From Rheum nobile (lineage: Eukaryota; Streptophyta; Magnoliopsida; Caryophyllales; Polygonaceae), in contig WOAB01000598.1 in assembly GCA_027886185.1 (NCBI GenBank), positions 1,240,001-1,304,000 of the forward strand: a stretch of 64,000 nt of DNA, in the 5' to 3' direction. The notes beneath the pieces are model-generated. The model was not told where the DNA came from. It saw nothing but the letters and a program-made list of their open reading frames with translations, and did no database searches. Both the position numbers and the translations under genes were made by a program. This document shows, one piece after another, positions 1 to 9,712 of the stretch (position 1 is the stretch's first letter; each line of letters starts with the position of its first letter).

Positions 1-1083
1 GGCTCAAAAGATTTTTACTACAATCAGCTCATCCCCAGGAAACTTGACCAAGATGAAGCAAGTGTACAACATGATGCATGACATACGAAAAAACGGTATG
101 GAAGGAAGAACAGTGGTACAACAGTTCTTCTATGAGTGTAAGGAGAAGGGATACTTCATAGAGCATAGATTCAATAATGAGACCAATAAGATCACAGATA
201 TCTTCTTCGCAAGCCCGGACCAGTTGTCGCTGCTGAAGGCATTCCCGTACATTGTGTTGCTAGACTCTACATACGGAACTAACAGGTTAGTAACACACAT
301 ATCTATTATATTCTTCACTTGTTCATGTAATCATTAGCATGTCATAACATATCATTTTGTGTGCAGTTACGATTTCCCCTTCCTTGAATTTGTCGGCATC
401 ACATCTGTTTGGAAAAACTACAATGTTGTCGGGGCGTTTCTGGAGCGTGAGAACGAAGAGAGTTACACGTGGGCCATACAACAACTTTCAAAAATGTTTG
501 TCAAGGTCCAACGAGCACCCACATGCTTGGTCACAGATCGGGAGAAGGCGTTGATGAATGCCTTAGAGAACCTGTTTCCAACTGCAAAATTCCTCCTATG
601 TAGGCTCCATGTGAGGAAGAATGTTGAAGACTTTAGGAAGAAGGCCATGGAAAAATTTAGGGGCACAGCATTTTCAATGATTACATGAAACTATTCAAGG
701 AAACAATCATAGAAGGGTATGAAGCAAAACTTAAGAAGATTCAGCAAGATTGGAGGAAATATCCAAAATGTCTTCAGTATGTACAAAAAAATTGGCTTGA
801 CCCGTACATGAAAAGAATCGTCTCGGTATGGACAAATACAGTCTTCACTCTTGGAACTTCCACAACTAACAGGTTTGTGCATTATGTTTTTAAAGTGAAC
901 TGGTTATTTGAACATAGACTTGTACAACAACATACTGACTTCGGATTCTTGATTGTAATACAGGGTTGAAGGGGTCCATTCCAATCTTAAAAGCTTCTTC
1001 ACTAGCAATGATGGCAACCTTTGCACTATATTCGATCAGTATGATGCACGGTTGCACATTCACATTAAGGAGATAAGGGGGGC
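1..1083 (+). pseudogene. MULE/FAR1-type transposase fragment with two introns
   Basis: The conceptual translation matches the DDE domain of Mutator-like transposases and the related FAR1 family: a LLDSTYGTN block (first catalytic Asp) near 255-285, VTDREKALMNA (second Asp) near 530-560, CRLHVRKN after it, and TTNRVEGVHSNLKSF near 860-1000. Two introns fit GT-AG rules: 286-366 and 873-963, both after an AACAG exon end. The reading frame slips near 655-690, so this copy is probably dead. The 5' end lies outside the window and the 3' end is cut at 1083 by an LTR element, so the C-terminal SWIM finger is absent. Whether it is a transposon or a domesticated FAR1-like gene cannot be decided from this piece. 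Confidence 0.75.
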
Positions 1084-2419
1084 TGATAGGCGTTGTCGAG
1101 GCGTCTAAACAAAATAATCCTAAACAAACCTAAACTAGTAGTAAAGGCAAGCAAGGGTCGAATCTCATAGGGAGGAAGTAATCTTTCTAAGTGCACAAGT
1201 GTATGTCAAAAGTAACAAAGGAGGGTTTTGGTTGGTTTGATTCAAAGTAAATAACAAAGTAAAGTAAAACAAAGCAAAGATGTAATCAATTTGGGAAAAG
1301 TACTTAGCCAGACAAATATCCACCATTCATGAGATTGGTTGATCCTAGATTCTCTCTAATTCCTTCCTATGAATGTTCCTATTCCATTTCATAAGTTATA
1401 AACAGGACAAACAGACCCTGAGAATACTAACTATTAAATAACTATGAAAACCTCACGCGTCATTTCAATAGCAGCAATGAGCACAGGAATTTCGATAGAT
1501 ACATGCAAGAGTAGCAAACAGTCATACTATTGCATGCAATTAATTCTCCCTACAATAAATTAGTCCCAAACAGTTCTTAGAATATTGAAGTTGCTACACA
1601 TGAATTAGGTAACTTAAACAGTAATTACCAAACCCTAGCAATAGACAATTACCAATAACAACTAGTTGCGTCCAACAAGCGAAATAAATAAGAATCAATG
1701 GGATGAAGAACAAGAGAATCAATACATTGAAAGGGAACGAAATAGAATTAGAATCTCACAACCGTATATCAAATGAAGGCTTCAATCGTCGGACTAAGCA
1801 AAAGTGCTTAGTTCTTCATAGTTCAAAGGAAAAACAATACTCAATGGAAACAACGATAATAGCGAATGTCGATGATCAACAATGAATGAATGGAGGCTAT
1901 GGAATTTAGGTTAAATAGACTTAACCTAAAGCCCAAGATCACAAACCTCATCTAAAGGGAAATAATAGTATAAAGTTTGAAATAAAATAAACGAAAATAA
2001 TCGAAAAAGGAAAAATAATAAAAACTTCGGAAATCTCAGCGGGCTCGCTCCCGTGTCATTCCGCGGTCACGGAAAATAGAGGTTTGCTCTCGACTTTGCA
2101 CAGCTCCGAATATTCCGCAGGCGCGGTGGAAATTCCACGGTCGCGGCCGTGACCTTCGCTGCTCCGCACTTCGCCTCTCGCCGCGGCTGCTTCGTGACAT
2201 TGCCCTTGGTCGCGGAGGCCCGCGACAGCCTCTTCTTGGCTCATTTGTGTGGCTCTTCTTCTGTTCTTCTGGATGTCTTCAATTAGCTTCTCCAAACCAC
2301 CATATCCACACTTCTTCTCTCCAACTCCATACTTCACAGTTGTGCTCTAAATCCCTACGAATGGCACCCTAAACATCAGTAACAACTCCTAGATAAGCAC
2401 TACAAAGTAGAGCTGATCA
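1084..2419 (-). repeat. LTR of element A (3' LTR on minus strand)
   Basis: It runs from TGATAGGCG at 1084 to AGCTGATCA at 2419, preceded on the minus strand by a polypurine tract. It matches the LTR at 5324-6678 with scattered substitutions (a few percent by eye). It lacks about 20 bp present in the other LTR, lost between two copies of the CCGCGGTCGCGG motif near 2060. On the opposite (plus) strand it contains open frames such as 1703-1885 that are not genes. Confidence 0.85.
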
Positions 2420-2437
2420 AACTCCCCCATGCTTAAA
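2420..2437 (-). other. Polypurine tract of element A
   Basis: On the minus strand the sequence just upstream of the LTR is TTTAAGCATGGGGGAGT, the usual place and composition of the plus-strand primer of an LTR retrotransposon. The same sequence precedes the 3' LTR in elements B and D. Confidence 0.75.
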
Positions 2438-2814
2438 CCTTGATCGTCCTCGAGTAAGCTAAAAGAAACCTACTCCTCCAATCAATCCCCAAGGTCTCAG
2501 GAAGCATAGAAAAATCATCTCCTCTAAGAACTGCACCTAACAATGAACTCCAAGGAACCAATACAATATGCACAACACAACATACGACAAAACAAAATCA
2601 CCACACACAACCAAACTTAAAGAAAAGCATAGTACTTCCCCCAAGCTTATCCCGAACACCATAGAGTGAATAAAAATCTAATCCTAGCCTCCATCTATCT
2701 TCTTATACTTCCCAGAGTGACCTACCCGAATCCTCCTTATATCACCTCTTCTTATGTCACCACGCCAGGTAAAATGAGGAATCCTAATAATCACTCTTCT
2801 TCTTTTCACTCATT

Positions 2815-2980
2815 TTGCCAAGGCGCCCTTTCGGGTTTTCACCAAGCCACTCATTTCATTTTTTCAATAGATGGGCTCACATACAACTCACATCACTCTT
2901 GACCAATTATTACCCCAGCCTAATACTGGTCCAAGCCATATGCTTATTGCATAAGCCACCCTTTCGGGTTTTCGACTAAT
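2815..2980 (-). ncRNA. Conserved hairpin block in the 3' noncoding tract of element A
   Basis: On the minus strand, 2977-2953 and 2843-2822 each form a hairpin with core CCC-GAAA-GGG (a GNRA-type tetraloop), an AAAA bulge 5' of it and an outer stem (AGTCG with TGGCT in the first, using wobble pairs; GGTG with CGCC in the second). Between them, 2929-2915 gives a CCAGT/GCTGG stem with loop ATTAG. The same three hairpins occur in order in elements B and D. Structure is inferred by eye from complementarity; the function is unknown. Confidence 0.55.
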
Positions 2981-3060
2981 CCCAGGATTTCTATTTTTGC
3001 CTTTTTTCAATTTTGGCTTTTTCTTTTTCTTTTCTCCTCAACGACGTAGCAAGTATAAAA

Positions 3061-3079
3061 CCCTCCCCTATGTTTAAAC
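3061..3079 (-). other. Internal polypurine-tract-like copy in element A
   Basis: The minus strand reads GTTTAAACATAGGGGAGGG, a near copy of the terminal polypurine tract placed about 640 bp upstream of it. Elements B and D have the same internal copy in the same setting, just after a conserved TTGAGGACAATG block. It could act as a second plus-strand priming site; that is inference. Confidence 0.5.
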
Positions 3080-3768
3080 ATCGCATTGTCCTCAATGTAA
3101 TGAAAGACAAAAAGACTAAAGCACAGGGAAAGGAAAAAAAGTAACTCACAAACGTCGCCGAGTTGGCTTGGACACTGAAGTTGTTGCTGGCGGTAAAGCA
3201 ATGAACGCTCAAGTCTCTGGTGCTGCGGCGGGCGTCATCAACTCATCTCTACCGTACAACCAAAGGGAACCACTGTAATGTGTAGTGTTCATCAAGGAAA
3301 TCGGGGCTGTATGGCCTTCAACTCAATCCACTCCTACCATGCAACCAAAAGGAACCACTGTGGTGAGAAGTGGTAAATCAAGGGAACGAGGTTGCATGGC
3401 CTTCAACGAACACAAAAAATGGGCCCAGATGTCATCGTGGTGTGGGCCCTGGTGTTCCTCCTCTCCAGCTGTCGATTATAGGGCCATCATCGTTGTCAAT
3501 TAATGATGAAGGGCTAATGTCTCCTTCTTGGCAACATGATGCGCACCATCTCTCCATGGGGTATTCGGACAGCTGGCCTTCGTTGAAACTTTTTTTTTTC
3601 GGGCAGGGCAATAGGAGGACTTACATTGGTATGGTAAGCACCTTCTTCATTATGGTTCGGGCCTCCTCCCTATAGGTTAGTTCGAAACAAAACAAAAACA
3701 AAAGCAAAAACACACGAACAAAAGTAATTAAAAACAAGAATTGAAAAGACAAGAAAATAAATTCATAC

Positions 3769-3816
3769 CTCGGGTTGCCTCCCGGACAACGCCTTAGTTA
3801 TTGTCGTGGCTCGACA
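3769..3816 (-). ncRNA. Paired hairpins just after the gag stop of element A
   Basis: On the minus strand TGTCG-AGCCA-CGACA (3816-3802) forms a 5-bp stem, followed after 17 nt by CGGG-AGGCAA-CCCG (3784-3771). The block starts 29 nt after the stop codon of the gag frame. Elements B and D carry the same two hairpins with the same 17-nt spacer; D has a compensatory pair change in the first stem. Confidence 0.6.
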
Positions 3817-3845
3817 TACTGCTCTTATACATCAACTCGGGTTGC

Positions 3846-5179
3846 TCACAACAACTGAACTCCTAAATCAATATCAAGGGGATGCCCCTTAGTGTGTTCC
3901 ATGTTGAGCCTTTCCCCCATTCTCTTGCACTTCATGATGGGTGGACCGCTTTTTATATCCATGATTGCACTTGCCATCTTCAGAAATGACCTACCCAACA
4001 TCTCAGGGGCTGCTGGCTTATCCTGCACTGTATCCAGCGTAGAGAAATTTACCCTCTGAATCCCAATTTCCTTCTTGTGCTTCCCCTTCTGCTTCTTCTT
4101 GATCTTGCGCAACGCCTTTAAAAATTCCTTGCAGCGAGGGATGTTATTTGCCAGTTTGAGCAAAGGAATATTTACCTCGCAAATGCTAAACGTCTCAAAC
4201 AATTCTTTGTCATTGGTTGGCCTCTTCGTGTCCGCCAGAGCTTCAGGGAAAGGTGCCGGAGGCTTTTTTGATCCGAGCGGAGGGAAATAGGGGCGCACAT
4301 AGTCGTCATAGGGAGCATCGGACCGAAGAGGCACTTCTGGAGCATTTCCGCGGGCGCGGATTGTGCTCCGTGGTCGCGGAATTTGTTCGATCTCATCGCT
4401 GTCTTCGGCTCTTTTTCCGCGGTCGCGGATTTCATACCGCGGTCGCGGAATTCTCTCGACCTGCTCCTTTTTTTTCTCTGTGCATTTTCCGCGGTCGCGG
4501 ATGTCCTTCCGCGGTCGCGGATTTGCGTCGATTCCGACCTTCTCTCCAGCAGTCTCACCGCGGTCGCGGCCCTCTTCCTCGTGGTCGCTGAATTCCTCCA
4601 GACCCAAAAATACTCTTCTTCAGATAGTACCTCGCGGTCCCAATTATCGTCTGGAAGGCTCAACTCCTTGAGTGAACCGCGGTCGAGGGACACCTCCTGC
4701 GATCTCGGGTTCTCTTCTTCCAATATCTCGCTGTATTCAGCTCTTGTCTCTCTAATTTGCTCTTCCATTTCAGCTAAGGGGGCGACAAGCAGCTCCTCAG
4801 TACTTCGTATGTCCATCAAGAAGGCATTCTCCTCCTGGTGCACTGTTGGGTGAGAAAGTGGTTTTGCCGATGTCATGGCCTCCAATCTGCTCACTGTTTG
4901 AACCATGTGCTCCATCGAATTCTGCAAGTTGTGGAGCATCCCCTCAGTAGACATGGAGGGACTTAGATTGGACACTGGCGGGCTATGCTCGTATGCTGGA
5001 CTGTACTGCTGTGGAGTACCCTACTGATAGAACGAATGTGGCCCCGGGTATAACTCCTGGTAGTCATGACCATATGGAGGGTATTGCTGGTACCCATAAC
5101 TCGAATTGGGGTGATCTCTCCACCCTGGGGTGTATGCGTAGGAGTATGGGTCATATCGCGGCTCTCCCCAGAACTCCAT
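3846..5179 (-). pseudogene. gag with protease remnant, element A
   Basis: The first ATG after the leader hairpin is at 5179 and opens a Gag N terminus rich in Tyr and Pro (PGWRDHPNSSYGYQQYPP). An in-frame stop lies at 5023-5021. The frame continues past a segment with STEELLVAPLAE, then shifts near 4600 into the frame ending at 3846. The end of the protein has VPYDDYVRPYFPPLG, a Lys-rich stretch, and PEMLGRPFLKMASAI, a leftover of the C-terminal half of an Athila-type aspartic protease; the catalytic half is gone. Between them, 4700-4340 is filled with RDRG and PRPR units encoded by CCGCGACCGCGG palindromes. It cannot give a full product. Confidence 0.75.
4340..4700. repeat. CCGCGGTCGCGG palindrome cluster inside gag of A
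   Basis: Five exact and several one- or two-mismatch copies of the 12-mer CCGCGGTCGCGG lie within about 350 bp, 20-60 bp apart. Each is an inverted repeat (CCGC-GGTC-GCGG), often extended by TT/AA. On the minus (coding) strand the copies encode RDRG or PRPR depending on frame. Confidence 0.8.
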
Positions 5180-5232
5180 TTCTGTATCAAATTCAAAAAA
5201 AAAAAGAAAAAAAAAAAAAATCAGTAGCACGG

Positions 5233-5258
5233 GTGTGGACCGTAAGATAGGTCCACAC
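5233..5258 (-). ncRNA. Leader hairpin of element A
   Basis: Perfect 9-bp inverted repeat: GTGTGGACC and GGTCCACAC around an 8-nt loop, between the primer site and the first gag ATG. The same stem and loop occur in B (42903-42928) and D (32397-32422). The position suits an RNA packaging or dimerisation signal. Confidence 0.65.
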
Positions 5259-5302
5259 AAAAACAGACACACAAACACACACAAAGAAAAACAAAACTTG
5301 CC

Positions 5303-5320
5303 TCCCCGGCAACGGTGCCA
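5303..5320 (-). other. Primer binding site, tRNA-Asp type
   Basis: On the minus strand TGGCACCGTTGCCGGGGA follows the LTR end after a few bases. It is complementary, with one mismatch, to the 3' end of plant tRNA-Asp(GUC), the primer typical of Athila-type elements. Confidence 0.8.
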
Positions 5321-5323
5321 ATT

Positions 5324-6678
5324 TGATAGGCGTTGTCGAGGCGCCTAAACAAAATAATCCTAAACAAACCTAAACTAGTAGTAAAGGCAAGCAAGGGTCC
5401 AATCCCACAGGGAGGAAGTAATATTTCTAAGTGCACAAGTGTATGTCAAAAGTAACAAGGGGGGGTTTTGGTTGGTTTGATTCAAAGTAAATAACAAAGT
5501 AAAGTAAAACAAAGCAAAGATGTAATCAATTTGGGAAAAGTACTTAGCCAGACAATATCCACCATTCATGAGATTGGTTGATCCTAGATTCTCTCTAATT
5601 CCTTCCTATGAATGTTCTTATTCCTTTTCATAATTTATAAATAGGACAAACAGACCTTGAGAATACTAACTATTAAATAACTATGAAAATCTCACGCGTC
5701 AATTCAATAGCAGCAATGAGCACAAGAATTTCGATAGATACATGCAAGAGTAGCAAACAGTCATACTATTGCATGCAATTAATTCTCCCTACAATAAACT
5801 AGTCCCAAACAGTTCTTAGAATATTGCAGTTGCTACACATGAATTAGGTAACTCAAACAGTAATTACCAAACCCTAGCAGTAGACAATTACCAATAACAA
5901 CTAGTTGCGTCCAACAAGCGAAATCAATAAGAATCAATGGGATGAAGAACAAGAGAATCAACACATTCAAAGGGAACGAAATAGAATTAGAATCTCACAA
6001 CCGTATATCAAATGAAGGATTCAATCATCAGACTAAGCAAAAGTGCTTAGTTCTTCATAGTTCAAAGGAAAAACAATACTCAATGGAAACAACGATAATA
6101 GCGAATGTCGATGATCAACAATGAATGAATGGAGGCTATGGAATTTAGGTTAAATAGACTTAACCTAAAGCCCAAGATCACAAACCTCATCTAAAAGGAA
6201 ATAATAGTATAAAGTTCGAAATAAAATAAACGAAAATAATCGAAAAAGGAAAAATAACAAAAACTTCGAAAATCTCAGCGGGCTCGCTCTCGTGTCATTC
6301 CGCGGTCGCGGCACCAATTCCGCGGTCGCGGAAAATAGAGGTTTGCTCTCGACTTTGCACAGCTCCGAATATTCCGCGAGTGCGGTGGAAATTCCACGGT
6401 CGCGGCCGTGACCTTCGCTGCTCCACGCTTCGCCTCTCGCCGCGGCTGCTTCGTGACATTGCCCTTGGTCGCGGTGGCCCGCGCCAGCCTCTTCTTGGCT
6501 CATTTGTGTGGCTCTTCTTCTGTTCTTCTGGATGTCTTCAATTAGCTTCTCCAAACCACCATATCCACACTTCTTCTCTCCAACTCCATACTCCATAGTT
6601 GTGCTCTAAATCCCTATGAATGGCACCCTAAACACCAGTAACAACTCCTAGATAAGCACTACAAAGTAGAGCTGATCA
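5324..6678 (-). repeat. LTR of element A (5' LTR of the intact unit)
   Basis: 1355 bp, from TGATAGGCG at 5324 to GCTGATCA at 6678, next to the primer site. It carries two exact CCGCGGTCGCGG copies (6300-6335), where the other LTR has only one degraded copy. Confidence 0.85.
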
Positions 6679-6901
6679 AACTCCCCCATGCTTAAACCTT
6701 GCTCGTCCTCGAGTAAGCTAAAAGAAACCTACTCCTCCAATCAATCCCCAAGGTCTCAGGAAGCATAGAAAAATCATATCCTCTAAGAACTGCACCTAAC
6801 AATGAACTCCAAGGCACCAATACAATATGCACAACATAGCATACGACAAAACAAAATCACCACACACAACCAAGCTTAAAGGAAAGCAGAGTACTTCTCC
6901 C
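6679..6901 (-). repeat. Truncated second internal tract of A
   Basis: The sequence past the LTR repeats 2420-2650 (polypurine tract, then the region with CTCGAGTAAGC and GTCTCAGGAAGCATAG) and stops at about 6901, where a hairpin and the inverted-end element T begin. It shows that A was a multi-LTR tandem. Confidence 0.75.
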
Positions 6902-6948
6902 AATCTTTGGGGTACCAGGCAGAGTACTTGCCTGGTACCCCAAAGATT
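6902..6948. repeat. Perfect 20-bp inverted repeat at the left edge of element T
   Basis: Arm AATCTTTGGGGTACCAGGCA (6902-6921) and its exact reverse complement (6929-6948) flank a 7-nt loop GAGTACT. The right arm is the first 20 bp of element T. The loop repeats bases of the neighbouring retroelement (6889-6895). This looks like an end duplicated in inverted orientation during insertion or break repair. Confidence 0.7.
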
Positions 6949-7096
6949 TACCAATTTCGTGTGGTGACCTCGAGTTCTATTTTTTTTCGTCAAATACCCT
7001 TCTGTTAACAAGGTAACAGAAATCGTTAAAAAAAATTAAAAATTAAAAATCCCCAAAACACGGTTTTGTCTCTCGTCTACTTCACGAAATCCCTAG

Positions 7097-7958
7097 TGAT
7101 GTGACCTCGCCTACCATGACAGCTGCAGACGAGGAGGAGGCTATGAGTCTTAGGTCCGCAGGTCCCATTACTAGAGCACGAGCCAAAGCTATTCAAGCTG
7201 CGACTCAATCACTGGTGACCAGACTCGTAGCAGGTCAGGGACGTCCAACTACAGATGAGGGATCCATTATGAGTTTAGTGACAGTTGGGACGTCTACACA
7301 GTCTGCAGAGATCACAAAGCTTACAGATTAGAGATATTGATCGCTATTCGCCTAGTTATCGATATTTCTGATTTATGACATTTATCAGTATTTTTCCCGG
7401 ATATTATTTATTATTGTTTTCAGCATTTTTAGGGAGTTTAGGAGGTCATTTCTATACTTAGAATGACCGAAATTCCTTAGGGTATTTTTAGTATTTTATT
7501 TGTTTTATTTTTAATCTTTTTGGTTAAGGAAAAGGAAGAGTCTTCCTTTTACTTAACCTAGCTTGTAGTTCCCTTTCTTCTTCACGTTAATATTACAGAC
7601 TTATTGTTGAGAGAAACTCCAATTGAGCCTCCATTAACGTCCTCCTTGATTCTCTTGGTTGAGCTTGCTCCCTCGCGTTTCTGCCATTAATTCCGCTAGA
7701 TCTAGGTCGAGCTTGCTCCCTTCTTCTAATTCGCTTCAAAATCTCCATCCTTTTCCAGCCATCAACAGGTCGTGGCCCCCTTCACCCATACGGTCAACCC
7801 CCTCAAATTTCTATCGCTTCCGCAATCGCTTCCGCCTCGCCGTCGTCTTGCAATCTCCATCAACGCAGACGCCTATTCAAGGAGTTGTTTCGCCCCACTA
7901 CGGATTCACCACGATCTCATCCGGGACTTGAGACCTTCTTCATAGCAAGGTCACATCA
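7097..7958 (+). repeat. 5' LTR of the CRM-like element
   Basis: 862 bp, TG to CA, followed by AC and the primer site. Its first 230 bp duplicate the end of the pol frame, giving an untranslated copy of the CR-motif coding sequence at 7101-7331. Confidence 0.9.
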
Positions 7959-7960
7959 AC

Positions 7961-7973
7961 TGGCATCAGAGCC
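7961..7973 (+). other. Primer binding site, initiator tRNA-Met type
   Basis: TGGCATCAGAGCC two bases after the 5' LTR; it differs by one base from the usual TGGTATCAGAGC complement of tRNA-iMet. Confidence 0.8.
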
Positions 7974-9712
7974 TTCGAATCTGTAAGTCGAATCGATTCC
8001 TTGCTTATCACAACCTTATTTTCGTGTCAAAAAAATCCAAATTTTTTTTTTCTGCATTTTTCTTGATAATTCCGACTGTTATTATTCAGATCTATATTAT
8101 TAAAGTCGAAATTTTTTTTTTAAAAAAAAATTCTCTTGAAGGCCGAATTATTTTCTTTAACAAAAACATTGTAGATTTGCATTGAAAACTCATTTTTGGT
8201 GTAAATCTGCCTCAAAAAATATATTTGCTTCAATTTTAGTGTTCTTACCTTGTCCCCTACACACAACAATTGCTCTTTGTGTTGGTAATTTGGTGATTGA
8301 ATTATAGATCTAGATTTGCATGCATATAGGTTGAATTGTTGTACTTGACCTTTTTGCCATTAATCTGTGTCTTCTTTGATTTCCTTCTTTCCAACTTGAA
8401 TCAATAGAGTGTGTAGTAGTCTAGAATATTTTTTTAAGAATTTTTGAGTCCGATCTGCGCAAAGGAGGCAGCCTTGAAGCTCGGTGGTTCGTCCTTGACA
8501 ATTAGGGTTCTTGAGTTCTTGTTACAATTTCTCTAATTAAAAAATAATAAAAAAAAAAGGCTGAGATCTTTCCTTGTAGAAAAAAGCCAGATCTGAAGAA
8601 TTGCCAAAAAAAAAAAAATTATCAATCAAAAAAAAGTCAAAACAAATCAAGGCAAATTAGGGAAGTTGTTAGGATACTTACCTTCGGCGCCACACAAACC
8701 GAAGCCAAGCGACACGCCCAGCGTCGGCGCCCAGCAAGCCACGGCCCAGCGCGCGCGCGCGTCCAGCTGCCAGCGCCTTCTATCCCGGGTGCCCCTAATC
8801 CGGGTTAATAGCCCCCGCCCAGCGCAACGAAGCCGGCCTTCCCAGATCCGGGCTCTTTTCGTGGGTTCCGAAATTTCGACCCTACGAAGGCCTTCGGTAT
8901 TTTATTTTATTTTATTTTATTTTATTTCTCTCTTTTTGTGTCGATTTCTGCATTCGCTTTTTACAGTTATCCTTCTGACTTTGGTGTGAGTTATCCGCTT
9001 TTGTTAGTTTACAGCTGCTTAGCCGGGACGCCTAGGTTTACGCCGGATTAATTTATGTGCCTACCGTTATATCCTAGCGACAACAGTTGAGGTTACTGTA
9101 GGGGTATTAGATTGCAGGGATCTGAGTCCTTTTATTTTTATTTTTATTTTTCCTTTTTGTGTCGGTTTCTGCATTCGCTTTTTACAGTTATCCTTCTGAC
9201 TTTGGCGTGAGTTATCCGCTTTTGTTAGTTTGCAGCTGCTTAGCCGGGACGCCTAGGTTCACGCCGGATTAAGTTTTGTGCCTACCGTTATTTCCTGGCG
9301 ACAGCAGTTGAGGTTTCTGTAGGGGTATTAGAGTGCAGGAGCTTTTTGTGAGAAAAGCCGAACTTAGGTGGCAACGGTGAAGAGATATAGGGTGCGCAAA
9401 GCCAAAATAAGGTAATCGTTACCCTATCGTTATTGATTCAATTCCCATCTCCTCTCTCTCACTGTCTTCGCTGTTATAGTCTTGTTGGCATATCTAGGCT
9501 TATATTACTGCAATTTATATCTACAATTTGTTTGTTGAGTTATCGCTGCAATTTGTGATTGTTGTGTGATTATCCTTAGCCTTCCCGCCCTCACGGCCAT
9601 ATCAGCTTTGTTTTCAGTTGTGATATCTTGGTAGTTCGACTTCTCTTTCGTTTCTGTTGCTTTGTTTTTGTTTTTCCTTTGCTCTGTTGGGGTCTGTTGT
9701 CTTTTCAGGATA
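7974..9712 (+). other. Untranslated leader with a 221-bp direct duplication
   Basis: About 1.7 kb without a gene. The block starting TTTTTGTGTCG at 8933 (through the CCGGGACGCCTAGG segment) is repeated at 9154 with few changes. Other parts are T-rich (8030-8160, 8540-8640) and a GC-rich stretch lies at 8680-8880. An open frame at 8666-8989 resembles no known family. Confidence 0.6.

Larger units (their letters stand above)
1084..6901 (-). mobile_element. Athila-like non-autonomous LTR element A (LTR-internal-LTR-partial internal)
   Basis: Read on the minus strand the element has an LTR (5324-6678), a tRNA-Asp primer site, a broken gag(-protease) gene, a long noncoding tract, a polypurine tract and a second LTR (1084-2419). 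LTRs begin TGATCAG and end CCTATCA. Beyond the right LTR the sequence does not switch to host DNA but repeats the internal 3' tract (6679-6901), so there is a third, truncated unit. This tandem form is expected from unequal recombination. No RT, RNase H or integrase is present. It belongs to the same family as elements B (41508-47191) and D (30867-36408). It interrupts the transposase fragment on its left and is truncated on its right. Confidence 0.85.

Noticed and set aside
1703..1885. Repeated 60-codon frame also at 5942-6124
   Set aside because: Present only because the two LTRs of A are duplicates; no domain, and antisense to the element.
4217..4853. Plus-strand frames rich in RGRG and PRSR
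   Set aside because: Shadows of the palindromic motif on the strand opposite to gag of element A.
6902..6948. Perfect hairpin as a microRNA precursor
   Set aside because: The arm is simply the terminus of element T in both orientations; no sign of a mature miRNA.
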